Shown: one piece after another, positions 20,201 through 28,820 of the stretch | Numbering within the stretch: position 1 is the stretch's first letter | How the letters are laid out: the number at the start of each line of letters is the position of its first letter | Source of the DNA: Agaribacillus aureus | GTDB lineage: Bacteria; Bacteroidota; Bacteroidia; Cytophagales; Cyclobacteriaceae | DNA: 64,000 nt | Reading direction: 5' to 3' | NCBI GenBank assembly: GCA_030442055.1 | Contig: JAUJEB010000002.1 | Location: 62,001-126,000, forward strand | Translations under genes and position numbers: made by a program | Notes under the pieces: model-generated | Database searches by the model: none | Told to the model about the DNA's origin: nothing | Seen by the model: only the letters and a program-made list of their open reading frames with translations

Positions 20201-21615
20201 TGAAGGTCAATGGTGATAATGATTTTACGGTATTGGCAGTGGGAACCACCCGTACCTCTTCAGCATACAATGTGGGAGAAAATACCTTTGCTTTTAACAC
20301 GGGAAATGCCAAAGTAATTACCGTTGCCAACGGTGAGACAATTGCCACTGGATTCCTGGATGCCAATGCCGATGGTTCCGGTGGAAGTATTGGGTCGGTA
20401 ATCCCCTTTGATGAGAATAACCCTGCAGATCAGTTGTGGTATTCCGGCGGTCCGGCATCCGGCAATTCCGGAAGCGTTACGGAAGGGGCGGCACCTGGAG
20501 CAGGAACGAATACGATTACTACGCTAAGCAGAAACTACCGTTATAAAATGCTATTATCCGTATCGGTAGGTACTTCGCAGCCTGTAACCGGTGTAAGTGT
20601 GGCGCCTGCAACATTGGCCCTGCAAACGGGACAGACGGGAAATTTGACAGCCACGGTTATACCTGCCAATGCCACTAATCAATCGGTAAATTGGAGCTCC
20701 GATAATACAGCGGTAGCTAGCGTTAACACCACAGGAGTGGTCACAGCAGTGGCGGTCGGAGGTGCCAATATTACCGTAACTACCGTAGACGGTGGCTTTA
20801 CAGCGTCAAGCGCCGTTACGGTCACCTCAGCCGGTGGAACACCTGTTACAACGACCCTCGAACCAATTCATGATGCCTACCTTCAGGGTGCCACCAACTT
20901 TAACAATACCATTTTAAGAGTAGAATCGGGAAACCGGGTAAGTTATCTTATGTTTGACCTGAGTGGAGTTAACGGCACTATTACCGATGCCGAGCTAAAA
21001 ATGACCTGTAACTCAGATGCCGGAAATGGTAATATCAACATTAACCTGGGCAACAGCAACAATTGGACAGAAAGTAATCTCTCCAATGCCAATAAACCGG
21101 GCATGGGCGCTTTATTAGGTAACTTGAACAGTACTTACAATATTGGTACTACTTATACCTGGACTTTATCGGCGGGTTCGCTGAATGGTGGCGGCAATGT
21201 CAGCCTGATTGCCACCCAGACGAGTGGGGGAGATGCGGCTTTCGCTTCCAAGGAAAACACCCTCACCGCGCCGCAGTTAGTGATTACTTATACCCCTGCA
21301 AGTAGTGCAAGGATCGCCGGTAACCTGGAAACGTCAGGATCATCTGACAAAACAAGAGCAAAGTCCTTTGAAAAGACGAAAGCTATTATGTTTCCCAACC
21401 CTACCTCCGGCGGTCATGTAACACTATACCTTGGCGGTCATGAGGGTATCACGCGTGTTAATGTATTTGATGCCATGGGAAAGCTGGTACATAAAACCAC
21501 CACCGACACCGGTAAATTGTATATTGACGCTAATATTTTCCCAGGGAATGGACTATACCTGTTTAATGTAAGGAGCACTAATAAAAGCGAGCTATTAAGG
21601 CTGATTGTCAGATAA
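17218..21615 (+). CDS. Large secreted DUF5060 putative glycoside hydrolase with Ig-like, DNRLRE and T9SS modules
   Basis: The 1465-residue product starts at the ATG at 17218, which gives a normal signal peptide (ending LTAYSQ). Modules in order: DUF5060 beta-domain (about 25-115); a TIM-barrel-like region (about 180-540) with HHLAVEWNISEEY, HRVIHTYPG and WVVASDEQ, whose acidic residues are plausible catalytic groups; three Big_2-type Ig repeats (about 605-690, 845-930, 1120-1205), each with the VSVxPTTxxLxxGQT and SWSSDN...ATVxxSG patterns; two DNRLRE-like modules (about 693-840 and 1210-1360, PTNDAYLQG and PIHDAYLQG); a separate beta-rich domain between the second and third Ig repeats; and a type IX sorting domain (FPNPTSGG onward). 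It is probably exported to the cell surface to cut or bind a polysaccharide. The adjacent HTCS is its likely regulator. Confidence 0.85.
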   Translation: MKHNKLTISFLLVLMCSLTAYSQTVNVTGTLQKWHKITVSLTLPGGNLTETANTFRNTRMDVIFNRPGGGSIRVPGFFAADGDAANTNATQGKVLKAYLRPDQTGTWTYRVLYYTGTDVSISTVGSLPSPVHDLTGTVGNVTASNKTAPDFRSKGRLQYQTTGTDNERRYLQFAETGEYFLKLGPDSPENLLDYNDFDFDDTRNGCALCTQHFFNPHAGNFNSGDPTWDGGKGQNLIGALNYLKNQQMNSISMSLFGGDDKNVFPWTTVNSKFIYDVSKLEQWEIVFDHAEKSGLLLHFKLAENENWNALNTTTLNVYYREMVARFSHHLAVEWNISEEYRGSASSALPRINWLASIDPWQNHRVIHTYPGEHSKYQEWLNLNANLTGASIQSPNTNNYNLVFSGPAGILTWINNSKNDGTPWVVASDEQNPGSTGVYTSEDINNSNVTVQARKRVLWKTLIAGGAGVMWYGGGQGDFKTENFNRFSTLFNWTRYAILDFFEGNNLEYWKMVNSDNLVSGSGNHCLAEAGQAYAIYLENGGSTNLNLNGQSGTFDVRWFNPRSGGALLNGNVTSVTGGGTRSLGNPPNTTTSDWAILVTAQTGTDPVSGVSVSPTTVSLAQGQTASLIATVAPPTAANKSVTWSSDNAAVATVSASGLVTALSQGNATITVTTVDGGFTATSAITVTASSIINLNPTNDAYLQGSTAFNNADLRVETNNRVSYLMFDLSGISGTINSAELTLAVGSDTGNGPINVDEGNSSNWTETNLSNSNKPASAGQLGTLNTTYASNQSYTWTLNAAAISGGGNLSLIVAQTSGNDVSFASKENGNASKIPVLTLNVSTGNTNVPVTGVSVTPTTLALEVGQTGNLTATIAPANATDPSVSWSSDNTAVATVNESGVVSAVSAGTATITATTTDGGFTDTSAITVSDPPSGGDITLGNSTTTDATHDGWNSNMVINESDTYTNNTGSSQQLQVDDFVFYAWREADPVTPFIVKVNGDNDFTVLAVGTTRTSSAYNVGENTFAFNTGNAKVITVANGETIATGFLDANADGSGGSIGSVIPFDENNPADQLWYSGGPASGNSGSVTEGAAPGAGTNTITTLSRNYRYKMLLSVSVGTSQPVTGVSVAPATLALQTGQTGNLTATVIPANATNQSVNWSSDNTAVASVNTTGVVTAVAVGGANITVTTVDGGFTASSAVTVTSAGGTPVTTTLEPIHDAYLQGATNFNNTILRVESGNRVSYLMFDLSGVNGTITDAELKMTCNSDAGNGNININLGNSNNWTESNLSNANKPGMGALLGNLNSTYNIGTTYTWTLSAGSLNGGGNVSLIATQTSGGDAAFASKENTLTAPQLVITYTPASSARIAGNLETSGSSDKTRAKSFEKTKAIMFPNPTSGGHVTLYLGGHEGITRVNVFDAMGKLVHKTTTDTGKLYIDANIFPGNGLYLFNVRSTNKSELLRLIVR

Positions 21616-21649
21616 GCCCTTGATGCCAAGCTGTTAAATCAGTTTGTAT

Positions 21650-21709
21650 GGAATGTGCCATAAGATTGCGCTAAACTTTTGATCAGATTGGTTTTAGCCG
21701 GCACATTCC
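21650..21709 (+). terminator. Long hairpin after the DUF5060 gene
   Basis: A perfect 10-bp outer stem GGAATGTGCC / GGCACATTCC (21650-21659 and 21700-21709) encloses a partial inner stem (GCTAAA...TTTAGC). It lies 34 bp after the stop codon. The T-run after it is weak, so termination is likely but not certain. Confidence 0.6.
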
Positions 21710-21751
21710 TTTACTTATCAAAAGAGGGAAAACGCGTTTTAAAAAAATACC

Positions 21752-21813
21752 ATGAATATTATTGATTTAAACTAAAAATTTAGTTATAATATTGGCTTAA
21801 TCATAATATTCAT
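21752..21813 (+). promoter_or_regulatory. Nested inverted repeats directly before the LRR gene
   Basis: Outer arms ATGAATATTAT (21752-21762) and ATAATATTCAT (21803-21813) are perfect complements. Inside them AACTAAA (21770-21776) pairs with TTTAGTT (21779-21785). The right outer arm ends 2 nt before the ATG at 21816, so a folded leader would cover the ribosome landing site. It could equally be a DNA operator. Confidence 0.5.
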
Positions 21814-21815
21814 AG

Positions 21816-23162
21816 ATGAAAACCCTAGGTGCGCTTGCGCTAATATCCATATCTGCTGTTTTTGCCCTTAACGCTCAGGATAAAAAACCTAAGCAGGTGA
21901 ATGCTACCGATGCCAACCATCATCAGATTATCCAAAAGGCGGGCCTCATTAGCATAAAGCATGGAAAGGACTCAGCCAGCCGTTATCTGGAATCGCAGCG
22001 GATTTTGGAATCGGAAAAGCGCATTCGAATGAGGTATAAAAACCATCAGCATGGCTCCGCAGCCGAAGTGACGGAATTGGATTTAAGCTATCGGCAACTG
22101 ACTGCTTTACCCGACTTTATTTTTAAGTACAAAAACCTGAAAAGGTTAAACCTATCACAAAACCGAATTTCCAGGTTGCCAGGGCGGCTGAAGAAACTTA
22201 AGAACCTGGAGTATATAAACCTGTCAGGAAATCGCCTGGATACTACGGTATTGAAATCGCCGAGGTTAAAAAATCTCAAGAATCTGGATCTTTCATGGAA
22301 TGACCTGGCAGAACTCCCCCAATGGATAAAGAAGTTTAAAAGGATTACAGCATTAGACGTGGGCTCCAACGGTTTTACATGTATCCCAAAAAGGATTAAA
22401 AAACTCAAATCGCTTAAAACACTGCGGATACATCTGAGTGATCTTACAGATTTTGGTAAAAATTTTAAATATGCCCGGAGACTAAAATCATTAAGAGAAA
22501 TCTCAGCACATCACGCTGGTATCAGGAAAATCCCCGACGAGATATCGATGCTGCCCAATTTGGAACATTTAACATTAAGTGCCAATAGGATAGAGTATTT
22601 CTCCAGCCATATTGGTAAGCTCAATAAACTTAAGGGACTGGATTTGCATGGCAGTGCTTTGGCCACGTTACCAGATGAGTTGTTCTTCTGTACCAACCTG
22701 GTGAGTTTGGATTTACAACAAAACAAATTGAAAAGACTGCCGGAAGGTATTTCAAGACTTCGTAAAATTTCAGCTTTATATTTAGCTCACAACGAATTGG
22801 AATATTTGCCGGAAGAAATAGGTGATATGGATTTGGAAGCGATTTACCTGTATAATAATAAGCTGACCTCACTTCCTGAATCGTTCAAAAATTTGTCTCA
22901 ACTCAGATATATAAGATTTGATAATAATTACATTTCCGAATTCCCGGCTCAGCTGCTGGGCCTTGAAAATTTAACATACATCGATTTCACGAATACCGAT
23001 ATTACTGTTTTGCCCGAAGAAATCGTGAATGTTAAGAGCCTCGAATTATTGGCTTTCAAAGAGGTCCAGATAGATCCCTCCAATCCGTTAAATGACAATT
23101 ATGAAACGCTGATCCGGACACTTCATGACCGGGGAGTAGCACTCTTTCCTCCCAGAAATTAG
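21816..23162 (+). CDS. Secreted leucine-rich repeat protein
   Basis: The 448-residue product has a signal peptide (ends ALNAQ) and a helical stretch to about residue 85, followed by about 13 LRR units of 22-24 residues to near residue 425. A typical unit is LKRLNLSQNRISRLPGRLKKL (LxxLxLxxNxLxxLP). The form is the LPxx type found in bacterial and plant intracellular LRR proteins. There is no sorting tail, lipobox or membrane helix after the signal peptide, so it should be periplasmic or released. The ligand is unknown. Its upstream leader has nested inverted repeats. Confidence 0.88.
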   Translation: MKTLGALALISISAVFALNAQDKKPKQVNATDANHHQIIQKAGLISIKHGKDSASRYLESQRILESEKRIRMRYKNHQHGSAAEVTELDLSYRQLTALPDFIFKYKNLKRLNLSQNRISRLPGRLKKLKNLEYINLSGNRLDTTVLKSPRLKNLKNLDLSWNDLAELPQWIKKFKRITALDVGSNGFTCIPKRIKKLKSLKTLRIHLSDLTDFGKNFKYARRLKSLREISAHHAGIRKIPDEISMLPNLEHLTLSANRIEYFSSHIGKLNKLKGLDLHGSALATLPDELFFCTNLVSLDLQQNKLKRLPEGISRLRKISALYLAHNELEYLPEEIGDMDLEAIYLYNNKLTSLPESFKNLSQLRYIRFDNNYISEFPAQLLGLENLTYIDFTNTDITVLPEEIVNVKSLELLAFKEVQIDPSNPLNDNYETLIRTLHDRGVALFPPRN

Positions 23163-23512
23163 GCTGGCAAAAGGCCTTTTCTAAAACTGAGACAGGAACT
23201 GCGCTGCGTGTAAATAACAAGCGAGGAAGTTGAATGGCGTTCATACCCGTACATTATGATCATCTTCGGACACATTTTTTGTATAAAAAATCTATTTCAG
23301 CCGAATTTGGGATATTTTTTCCAATTGGCAAGCTATTTGTCCTTTCAAATAACAGAGATGGGAATCTTGATTTTATCGGTAAATTGAACGTTTTCTTACC
23401 AGAAGAAAACCGGTCAATCCAGTCGACCTTACTTTTGTTACCACGCATTTTTATGTCCGGGAGAGCATATAAAGTCAATACTTAAAATAAATACTAACCT
23501 AAACCAAACACC
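23163..23512. other. Gene-free stretch
   Basis: A palindrome AAAAGGCCTTTT (23169-23180) follows the LRR stop codon and may act in termination. Both strands carry one open frame of 70-80 codons here, but they overlap each other and show no family likeness or signal sequence, so I do not call either. Confidence 0.4.
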
Positions 23513-24250
23513 ATGAAACAGTTTGTTTTCATCGTGATCTTAATGATCACCAATGCCCCTGTTTTATCAGCACAAACCAATGCCGGGAAACATCATATCT
23601 TTCTCGATATAGCACATGGTCAGCGATTCTGGAATGACCCGCAGGACATGGTTGGCAGCGCCGGACAGGATCTGGAGAGAGTAAAATATCTAACCAGTCA
23701 AATGGAAACTACTGCCGAGGCAGTAGGTGCATCAATCGGTTACTTTAAATCCAAAATCAAGCCGGAGGATCTCATAGACTGTGATCTTTTGTTTATTCAC
23801 ATACCCTCAACTTCGTATCACGCTGATGAAGTGAACGCGATTATCAATTATGTCCGGGATGGAGGGGCGCTATTTTTGATAATGGACGCAGATTACTGGT
23901 CCACGCTTAAACAAACCAATGTCAATCAGATCATCAGTCCGTTCAACATCCGGTTTGGCGCTAATAGCGCGGATACCCTGTCTGGGGGATTTACAAAAGC
24001 AGGCGTCCTGACAAGTGAGGCTTTAAAGGTTACTTATCACGGAGCGAGGACCTTATCCGGAGGTACGCCTTTTACCTTTAACACGCAATCACAGCAACCA
24101 TTTGGCGCTTTTAGGGATATAAAAGGGGGAGGGAAGATTGCTGTAATGGGTGACGGTATGGTATCTTTGTATATGACGTCGTGGAAAGACGTAAAAGACT
24201 ATCAATGCCAGGAGTTTATGCAGGCGGTTTTTCAGTGGTTGCTGGAATGA
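23513..24250 (+). CDS. Secreted DUF4350/GIFT-like domain protein
   Basis: The 245-residue product has a signal peptide (ends VLSAQ) and one alpha/beta domain resembling the DUF4350 or glutamine-amidotransferase-like (GIFT) fold: HHIFLDIAHGQRFW, a CDLLFIHIPSTSYHADEVNAI segment, IINYVRDGGALFLIMDADYW, and GGGKIAVMGDGMVSL near the end. These folds bind ligands or partner proteins; a catalytic Cys as in true amidotransferases is not present. It is a single-gene unit between the LRR gene and a terminator. Function not known. Confidence 0.7.
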   Translation: MKQFVFIVILMITNAPVLSAQTNAGKHHIFLDIAHGQRFWNDPQDMVGSAGQDLERVKYLTSQMETTAEAVGASIGYFKSKIKPEDLIDCDLLFIHIPSTSYHADEVNAIINYVRDGGALFLIMDADYWSTLKQTNVNQIISPFNIRFGANSADTLSGGFTKAGVLTSEALKVTYHGARTLSGGTPFTFNTQSQQPFGAFRDIKGGGKIAVMGDGMVSLYMTSWKDVKDYQCQEFMQAVFQWLLE

Positions 24251-24292
24251 TTGGTTGCTCGATATCTAAATGATAGGTATTTTAAAAGACAA

Positions 24293-24332
24293 GAAGCCTC
24301 CCTGTCATCGGGGAGTGCTTCCGGACTTTTTT
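24293..24332 (+). terminator. Rho-independent terminator
   Basis: A stem of 10 bp with one bulged T (GAAGCCTCCC with GGGAGTGCTTC), 8-nt loop, followed by six T residues at 24327-24332. It ends the DUF4350-like gene and faces the convergent permease gene. Confidence 0.85.
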
Positions 24333-24410
24333 AAATATTTATAGTTACCCTGCTTTGTTCCCGTCTTAATTGTAAATATTTAATTAAAGATCTATTTGGA
24401 AAACAAAAGC

Positions 24411-27065
24411 TCACTCCGCCCTCAACTTATCCGCCGGCTTGATAAGTGCCGCGTGAATTGATTGGTAGCTAATGGTAAAAAGTGCAATTAACAAAGCCAG
24501 TACGCCGGTAATGACAAAAATGTCCCAATCAAGGCTAATCTTGTACACGAAGTCCTGAAGCCACTTTTGCATCAGGTACCAGGCCAATGGCATTGCAATG
24601 ACCATGGCGATCATTACCAGTTTTACAAAGTTACTGGTCAATAATTGTAAAATACTTTTTACCGATGCGCCTAGCACAAGGCGAATACTAATCTCTTTAA
24701 CCCGTTGCTCGATCATAAAAGATGAAAGTGCAAAAAGTCCCAGGCATGCGACAATGATGGCAAGTACTGCAAAAATACTCAGCATCTGACCTATTCGTTT
24801 AACATCATTGTACATCATCGCGTAGCTTTGATTCAGGAATGTGTATCTGATAGGTTGGTTAGGAGAGAAATCTTTCCATAGTCCTGCAATTGACTGAAGT
24901 GTTTCTTGCAGATCACCAGTATTTATCTTGACAGCCACAGTCCTGGTACTTGGCCTTATATACATACCTAGTGGTCGTATTTCTCTTTTCATGGATTCAA
25001 AATGAAAGTCTTCTACTACACCTATAATTTTCCATTCACCTCGATAATTAGAGATGTGCTCTCCAATGGGATCCTGGAAATTCAGCGCAGAGGCCAATGA
25101 CTGGTTGATGATTACAGCCTGAGAATCGGAAGACATTTCCTTTGAAAAACCCCTTCCGCTTACAATGTTTAATCCCAATGTTTTCACATAATCATGATCC
25201 ACCGACCATTGCTGCCCACTGATAGCCTCCTCAGGCAACATTCCTTCTGACGTCCAGCCACCATTGTTTCGGCGCGCGCCTTCCACCGGCAGATATCCAC
25301 TGATACTGGCGGATGTTACCTGTGGCAGCCTTTGTAATTCCTCCTTGAAGATCGAAAGCTTGTCGCCAAGTGTATGGGTCCCCTGCAATAAAAGCACCTG
25401 TTCTTTGTCAAATCCCAGTTTTTTATTTAAAATAAAGTCCATCTGCCGGTTGATAGTTACAGTTCCGGCGATCAGTGCGATTGAAACGATAAATTGAAAT
25501 ACCACCAGTCCATTGCGCATGGATGAGTTTTTACTGCCCCTGCTTAAGTTGCCTTTTAATACCTGTATAGGTTGAAATGAAGACAAATAGAATGAAGGGT
25601 AAATACCGGCAATAACACCGATTACTATGGCACCTCCCACCAACACAGGAACCAACCACCATGTTGACCAGGGAAACACCATCTCTTTCCCAAGTATGCT
25701 ATTGAAGTATGGAAGCAGCAACCAGGCGAGTGTGAGTCCGATGATGAAGGAAAAAAGGCTCAGCAGAACAGACTCCGTCAGAAATTGTTTCACAAGACTG
25801 GTTCTGCGGGAGCCAACGACTTTGCGCAATCCCACTTCCCTGGCTCGGTTGGCAGATCTGGCGGTAGAAAGGTTAATAAAATTCACACAGGCGATTAACA
25901 ATATAAAGACCGAAATAGCCCCAAACAACCAAATGTAGCGTATATCTCCATGTTTCATACCGTCGCCAACTTCGTCGACGTTCAGATAAATATCTTTTAC
26001 CGGCTGTAACCTGAATCTGAAGCTTTTTACCCAGGCAATATCCTCCGCCCGCCCTGCTTTGATACGTGGGGGCAACAAATATTTGTTTACCATAGACTGT
26101 ATTTTTTCTTGCAGAGCAATCACATCGGCCTTCGGATGTACCCGTATGTAGGTGAGATAATTGTCATTACGCCAGTTTGTCGCTTCTCCTCTATAGAACT
26201 CTCTGTCGGCCAGTGAAATAAGAAAATCGTATCGGAAATGAGACTTAATAGGAAAGTCTGTGATAACACCGCTGATTTTATAGGGTCTGGTCTCATCATT
26301 ATTTAGGTATAGGACCTTTCCCAGGGCATCTTCTTCGGGAAAATACTTGTTCCTGATACGGTCGGTAATCACAATTGTATTAGGTGCTGTCAGGGCATTT
26401 TCAGGATCCCCGAGCAAAAATGAAACCTGAAAAATATCCAGGAGCGATTGATCGACAAAAACGATTTTATCTTCATGGCTACTTTCCAGTTTATCGGCAC
26501 GTCGTACTTCACTGCTGCCAGCTCCAAACAATACAGCCGAATTACATCTGCCCGCCTGCATTATCTCCTGATAATCTGCCTGCAGGGCGGCCGCAAAGGG
26601 GTGAGGGAAGTGAGCGCCCCTTCCCATTTCTCCCTTAAAAGTTGTCTCGCGAACTACCCGGTATATTTGATCTCCGTTCTTGTAATGGCGGTCATAACTA
26701 AGCTCGTGGCTGATAAATAGTGTAATCAATAAACAGGCGGCAATGCCGATGGCAAATCCTCCGATTTTGATGGTGGAATACATCTTTTGCCGGGATAAGT
26801 TCCTCCAGCTGATTTTGAAATAGTTGTGTAACATGGCAACGGAATTATGGTGGTGGTTTGCTTCAAAAGATTTGATAAACTCAGGCCTGAAATATTTGAT
26901 GACACGCCAGGTGAAACTTCTTTTTGCTTTACCAGGGGATTGGATGAATTGTTTGAGAAACAATTCTGTAAGATCCCCCTCGATCTCTTCGACACAATCT
27001 TCCCGGCAAAACCAGCGTAGGAACTTGATGGCTTTTTTTGGAGGTGAGGGCATAGCTTTTTTCAT
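24411..27065 (-). CDS. ABC transporter permease, FtsX/MacB type with N-terminal prefix domain
   Basis: The 884-residue protein has the same plan as the permease at 9142: a prefix domain (PSPPKKAIKFLRWFCRED, EEIEGDLTELF, VIKYFRPEF), a first TM with KIGGFAIGIAACLLITLFI, periplasmic MacB_PCD-type domain, FtsX block (FINLSTARSANRAREVGLRKVVGS), then a second periplasmic domain and the C-terminal FtsX block (EISIRLVLGAS). There is no neighbouring padR or ATPase gene here, unlike the copy at 9142. A TAnnTTTG-type promoter lies about 40 bp upstream. An ATPase in trans is assumed; substrate unknown. Confidence 0.88.
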   Translation of the reverse strand: MKKAMPSPPKKAIKFLRWFCREDCVEEIEGDLTELFLKQFIQSPGKAKRSFTWRVIKYFRPEFIKSFEANHHHNSVAMLHNYFKISWRNLSRQKMYSTIKIGGFAIGIAACLLITLFISHELSYDRHYKNGDQIYRVVRETTFKGEMGRGAHFPHPFAAALQADYQEIMQAGRCNSAVLFGAGSSEVRRADKLESSHEDKIVFVDQSLLDIFQVSFLLGDPENALTAPNTIVITDRIRNKYFPEEDALGKVLYLNNDETRPYKISGVITDFPIKSHFRYDFLISLADREFYRGEATNWRNDNYLTYIRVHPKADVIALQEKIQSMVNKYLLPPRIKAGRAEDIAWVKSFRFRLQPVKDIYLNVDEVGDGMKHGDIRYIWLFGAISVFILLIACVNFINLSTARSANRAREVGLRKVVGSRRTSLVKQFLTESVLLSLFSFIIGLTLAWLLLPYFNSILGKEMVFPWSTWWLVPVLVGGAIVIGVIAGIYPSFYLSSFQPIQVLKGNLSRGSKNSSMRNGLVVFQFIVSIALIAGTVTINRQMDFILNKKLGFDKEQVLLLQGTHTLGDKLSIFKEELQRLPQVTSASISGYLPVEGARRNNGGWTSEGMLPEEAISGQQWSVDHDYVKTLGLNIVSGRGFSKEMSSDSQAVIINQSLASALNFQDPIGEHISNYRGEWKIIGVVEDFHFESMKREIRPLGMYIRPSTRTVAVKINTGDLQETLQSIAGLWKDFSPNQPIRYTFLNQSYAMMYNDVKRIGQMLSIFAVLAIIVACLGLFALSSFMIEQRVKEISIRLVLGASVKSILQLLTSNFVKLVMIAMVIAMPLAWYLMQKWLQDFVYKISLDWDIFVITGVLALLIALFTISYQSIHAALIKPADKLRAE

Positions 27066-27101
27066 CCACTGGAGATTTTAAATATTATATTGCCGTATAT
27101 G

Positions 27102-27109
27102 CAAAGGTA
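27102..27109 (-). promoter_or_regulatory. -7 promoter element of the permease gene
   Basis: On the minus strand the bases read TACCTTTG, an exact TAnnTTTG match, placed 37 bp upstream of the permease ATG. A convincing -33 TTTG at the standard distance was not found. Confidence 0.45.
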
Positions 27110-27258
27110 TTTTACTTAACAAAAGTGAATATAATAAATTATCTATACATTTGCTAAGTAAATAATTTTTATCCTGGTAGCAACGCTGCAAGGTGGGGGC
27201 AGGGCGAGAACGGATATATCAAATTTAGCGCTTAACGGGTTTGTTATACTTGCCAATC

Positions 27259-28698
27259 TCAATCCGCAATTGTTAGTTTTTGCCTAAAATACTGGCTGTT
27301 AGATTGCAGCGTCATTAAATAAACGCCGGCTGGCAGACCAGCGACATCGATGGTCTTTTCTTTAATATGGCCACTTTGCATGACAGTTCCTTGCAAGGAG
27401 ATAATCTGATACCTCAGATTTATCCGGGATAACTTCTCGGGTAATCTTAAATGCACCTTATTAGTAGCGGGATTGGGGTAGGTGAGTAAAGTGTGGTTTT
27501 CGAGATCATTCGGCAGCCCCGTTACAATCCGGGCTATTTTGGACTCCGAAATTCCATAGGCAAAATTCCCATCGTTTATGGCCACCAACTTTACCTTTGA
27601 ATTAGCGCCAATATCTTGGAGCTTTATGGTAGGAACCAGATCAAACGACTTTTTGCTCCCTAAAATTTTCTTGAGCATTAACCATGTCGACGCCTCGCTT
27701 GTCCGAAACCAAACCTCTACACTATCCAAAGGATTTTTTACTTCCCAATTGATTGTATAATTGTTTTCCTCTTCAACAGACGTGATTGTAATGGCTTCGG
27801 GATCGGTTTTATGTTGACGGAACACCCATCTTTGAAACAGTGTATCCTGCAAAATGGTGTCCATAGAACTGGTATGACAAAAGAAGCGATCGCCATTGCA
27901 GGGATAGTGGTACTCTGTATAAATATATCGCTGATGTTCATCGATCAACGCCTCGATTCTCTCAGCCGGCAAGTCGATAAGTTCCTGCCCAAAAGAATGA
28001 GTAGGATATACTTCCTGCCCTTCCGAATCAAGCTTGGAAAATACTGCTCTGACATTTGAATCGGCGTCGTCGCTTCGATGATGCACGGCCCAAATTGATA
28101 AATTGTCATATAAATTATTATCAATTTCGTCACAGACCTCCGGACAGCCACCGGCACTGTTCATAGGAACCAGTGCGGCAAAGTAGTTTTCCAGGTGTTT
28201 GGGTATTATAAATGTTCCGATTCCTCCCATGGAATGGCCTGTCAGGTAAATTCTATCCGGATCAACTTTTTCCGTTGCCAGTAAATGGTTAATAAGCTTC
28301 CTGAGAAAATCCAGCGACTTTTCTCTATCCCAACCGCCGTAACCCTCATCCAGAAATAACGGATAGTAAAGATGCGGAGCCACGACATAAGACGGGTATT
28401 TGTTTTGAATCGCAGGTGCCAGCCACCCAAGGGCATAGGCCCCTGCATTAACCAAGAACCGGTCTTTGGGAGCACCAAAATTCTCCGCACCATGCAATGC
28501 TACAATCAGTGGGAATTTCTGGTCTTTATCTGCAGATTCCGGCGTTAAAAGACGGTAGGGTATTACGGTTCCATTGTGGTCTAACTCGTAGTTCTTAAAT
28601 ACATCCGGTATCTCGGCGGGAGGCGGTGACTGGGCTACAGCAACTTTAAAAAGAAACATCATCAAAACTCCAAAAATCCAAACATTCTTTTTCTTCAT
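27259..28698 (-). CDS. Secreted alpha/beta-hydrolase (esterase/peptidase-like) with T9SS sorting domain
   Basis: The 479-residue product has a signal peptide (ends KVAVAQ). The catalytic domain (about 40-290) is an alpha/beta hydrolase of the predicted-peptidase/feruloyl-esterase-like group: PLIVALHGAENFG, and the nucleophile Ser156 in YLTGHSMGGIGTF. A fibronectin-type-III-like linker follows (about 300-390), then a type IX secretion sorting domain (LLTYPNPATNKVHLRLP to the end). The His and Asp of the triad are probably in the 200-285 region, but I cannot assign them. It is presumably exported to the cell surface. The natural ester or peptide substrate is unknown. Confidence 0.85.
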   Translation of the reverse strand: MKKKNVWIFGVLMMFLFKVAVAQSPPPAEIPDVFKNYELDHNGTVIPYRLLTPESADKDQKFPLIVALHGAENFGAPKDRFLVNAGAYALGWLAPAIQNKYPSYVVAPHLYYPLFLDEGYGGWDREKSLDFLRKLINHLLATEKVDPDRIYLTGHSMGGIGTFIIPKHLENYFAALVPMNSAGGCPEVCDEIDNNLYDNLSIWAVHHRSDDADSNVRAVFSKLDSEGQEVYPTHSFGQELIDLPAERIEALIDEHQRYIYTEYHYPCNGDRFFCHTSSMDTILQDTLFQRWVFRQHKTDPEAITITSVEEENNYTINWEVKNPLDSVEVWFRTSEASTWLMLKKILGSKKSFDLVPTIKLQDIGANSKVKLVAINDGNFAYGISESKIARIVTGLPNDLENHTLLTYPNPATNKVHLRLPEKLSRINLRYQIISLQGTVMQSGHIKEKTIDVAGLPAGVYLMTLQSNSQYFRQKLTIAD

Positions 28699-28820
28699 TA
28701 TTCAGGGTTATTTAGTATTGTGTTGAACCGGATAATTGTCAGCACCCGCTACCGGTTCTGCTCCTGGCATAAGACACTTTAAAACCGGTAAGCGTTGGGG
28801 ATGTTTGCGTTTAAAAAAGC

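Noticed and set aside
23234-23485. Open frame of 83 codons, plus an overlapping minus-strand frame of 72 codons
   Set aside because: No signal sequence, motif or coding likeness; the two frames overlap each other in a gap.
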